Assembly (NCBI RefSeq): GCF_047553045.1
Contig: NZ_CP180208.1
Span: 1,364,001 to 1,428,000 of the forward strand
Length of the DNA: 64,000 nucleotides
Reading direction: 5' to 3'
Source of the DNA: Sphingomonas_L flavalba_A
GTDB lineage: Bacteria > Pseudomonadota > Alphaproteobacteria > Sphingomonadales > Sphingomonadaceae
Shown in pieces: positions 63,204 to 64,000 of this stretch. Within the stretch, counting starts at the first letter, position 1; each line of letters starts with the position of its first letter. Both the position numbers and the translations under genes were made by a program. The notes under the pieces are model-generated. The model was not told the DNA's origin, ran no database searches, and saw only the letters and a list, made by a program, of their open reading frames with translations.

Positions 63204-63851
63204 CTAAGCCTCGCTACGTAAGCTTAGCGTCGACCGGACGCCGACCGCGATCAGGGCCTGCCCGACGAAATAGCTGAGCCAGATGGCAAGGCCGAGCGCG
63301 CCGCCGCCGCCGGAGAGCGGCCCCATGCGCGCGAAGATCAGCAGGTCGGACGCGAGGAACAGCATCGCGCCGATGCCGGTACGATAGCGCGGGAAGCGGC
63401 TTGCCCAGGCGCAGGCGGCCATCGCGGCGACGAACAGCGTATAGGCGGCGGCCGTCGCCGCCATCGTCCGGTCGGCGGGCAGCAGGAAGGCGACCAACAC
63501 CGCCAACGGCACGGTCAGCAGCGCCAATGCCCGCTGGGTGACCGTCAGCGCAGCCCGGCGGTTGCGCCAGTATAGCCGGATCGCGACGCAGTGGCCGGCG
63601 ACGAATGCGGTCGCGCCGAGCACCATGTCGCGCTCCAGCAGCACGTCACCAAGCGCGCCGAACGCCAGCACGACGACAAGCAGCCAGCCGTCGAGGCTGC
63701 GCGCCTCAGCCGCCGCCCACAGCGCGAGCAGGCCGACGCCCGCACCTTTCCACGCCAGGCTGGCCGCCGCCGGCAGGCCCAGTGCCCAGCCGAGCGGATA
63801 GCTGAGCCCGGCGATCACCGCCGCGACCAGCAGCAGCCGCGCGCCGCTCAC
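63204..63851 (-). CDS. lysoplasmalogenase (YhhN/TMEM86 family)
   Basis: A 215-residue membrane protein with seven to eight predicted hydrophobic spans, GDVLLERDMVLGATAFVAGH (the conserved acidic/His region of the YhhN family), IGAMLFLASDLLIF and a final LSYFVGQALIAVG. Characterised members cleave vinyl-ether lysoplasmalogens; in bacteria without plasmalogens the substrate is unclear. GTG 63851 overlaps the stop of the upstream DUF488 gene (GTGA), so the two are coupled. It converges with gyrA 23 bases away. Confidence 0.87.
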   Translation of the reverse strand: MSGARLLLVAAVIAGLSYPLGWALGLPAAASLAWKGAGVGLLALWAAAEARSLDGWLLVVVLAFGALGDVLLERDMVLGATAFVAGHCVAIRLYWRNRRAALTVTQRALALLTVPLAVLVAFLLPADRTMAATAAAYTLFVAAMAACAWASRFPRYRTGIGAMLFLASDLLIFARMGPLSGGGGALGLAIWLSYFVGQALIAVGVRSTLSLRSEA

Positions 63852-64000
63852 GGATAAAGATCCACGACGGTGGTGCCGGGCACCGCCGCCTGCAGCAGGA
63901 AGGTGCGGTGGCAGCCGGCGGGTTCGCGTTCGTAGCAGAGCAGCGCCGCGCGGTGGCTGGCGACAAGGTCGCGCAGGATCGCCGCCTCGGCTTGCGCTTC
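63848..64000 (-). CDS. DUF488 family protein (5' part outside the window)
   Basis: Only the last 50 residues are visible, read from base 64000 down to the stop at 63848: DLVASHRAALLCYEREPAGCHRT is the conserved C-terminal signature of DUF488 proteins (LLCYERxPxxCHR), followed by a short end ending VVDLYP. The function of the family is not established. Coupled to the downstream lysoplasmalogenase gene by a four-base overlap. Confidence 0.85.
   Translation of the reverse strand, partial: EAQAEAAILRDLVASHRAALLCYEREPAGCHRTFLLQAAVPGTTVVDLYP

Overview
The window is a G+C-rich chromosomal segment from an alphaproteobacterium, most probably a member of the Sphingomonadales (Sphingomonas-like). The evidence is the dusB-ntrBC-ntrYX-hfq-hflX cluster, an Hfq with two Sm domains in tandem, a fused IspDF, a C4-pathway 5-aminolevulinate synthase, a GatCAB amidotransferase, and short inverted repeats of the kind common in sphingomonad genomes. 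Nearly all of it is core housekeeping sequence, densely packed, with many 1-8 base start/stop overlaps (ATGA, GTGA, TTGA).

Layout. 1-10 kb: the end of an S9 peptidase, rpsD, a chorismate mutase, then the minus-strand operon rpiB-glyA-nrdR-(GIY-YIG/SPOUT methyltransferase), whose last gene is split by inverted repeats; then a lipoprotein, a GNAT acetyltransferase, hemA and murI. 10-19 kb: plsY-dprA-topA on plus; coaBC-dut-moeB-dsrE and a DUF3089 gene-ruvX on minus. 19-28.5 kb: gatCA, an acyltransferase gene, gatB, tRNA-Leu, tig, a glycosyltransferase, clpP and clpX. 28.5-29.8 kb: an AT-rich TIR-domain gene directly beside tRNA-Ser, the clearest accessory insertion. 30-39 kb: mltB-like, rlpA, dac, tmk, holB, metG, tatD, an MBL hydrolase, a retropepsin-like protease and mazG, almost all overlapping. 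39-48 kb (minus): dusB-ntrB-ntrC-ntrY-ntrX-hfq-hflX. 48-55 kb: ispDF-cinA, lipA-coq10, carbonic anhydrase, DoxX, a NYN-LOTUS protein and ettA. 55-64 kb: a small Ala/Asn/Asp-rich lipoprotein, tRNA-Ile2(CAT) and tRNA-Pro, an unusual sensor kinase, an Lrp regulator, a TPR protein, gyrA, a YhhN protein and the end of a DUF488 gene.

How the genes work together. The window carries translation fidelity and aminoacylation (gatCAB, metG, hfq, ettA, rpsD), protein quality control (tig, clpP, clpX), replication and nucleotide supply (tmk, holB, dut, nrdR, gyrA, topA, mazG), envelope building (murI, mltB-like, rlpA, dac, plsY, lysoplasmalogenase), cofactors (hemA, coaBC, lipA, moeB-like, ispDF, coq10) and nitrogen sensing (ntrBC, ntrYX).

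Most unusual points: (1) the TIR protein with an unrecognised C-terminal region, inserted at the 3' end of a tRNA gene; (2) a GIY-YIG-SPOUT fusion whose linker is made partly of translated repeats, including a perfect 27-base inverted repeat; (3) the tandem Hfq; (4) a sensor kinase whose ATP-binding domain lacks canonical N and G1 motifs; (5) a long His-rich then Lys/Ala-rich tail on trigger factor. No CRISPR array, insertion sequence, prophage or multi-gene defence island was seen.
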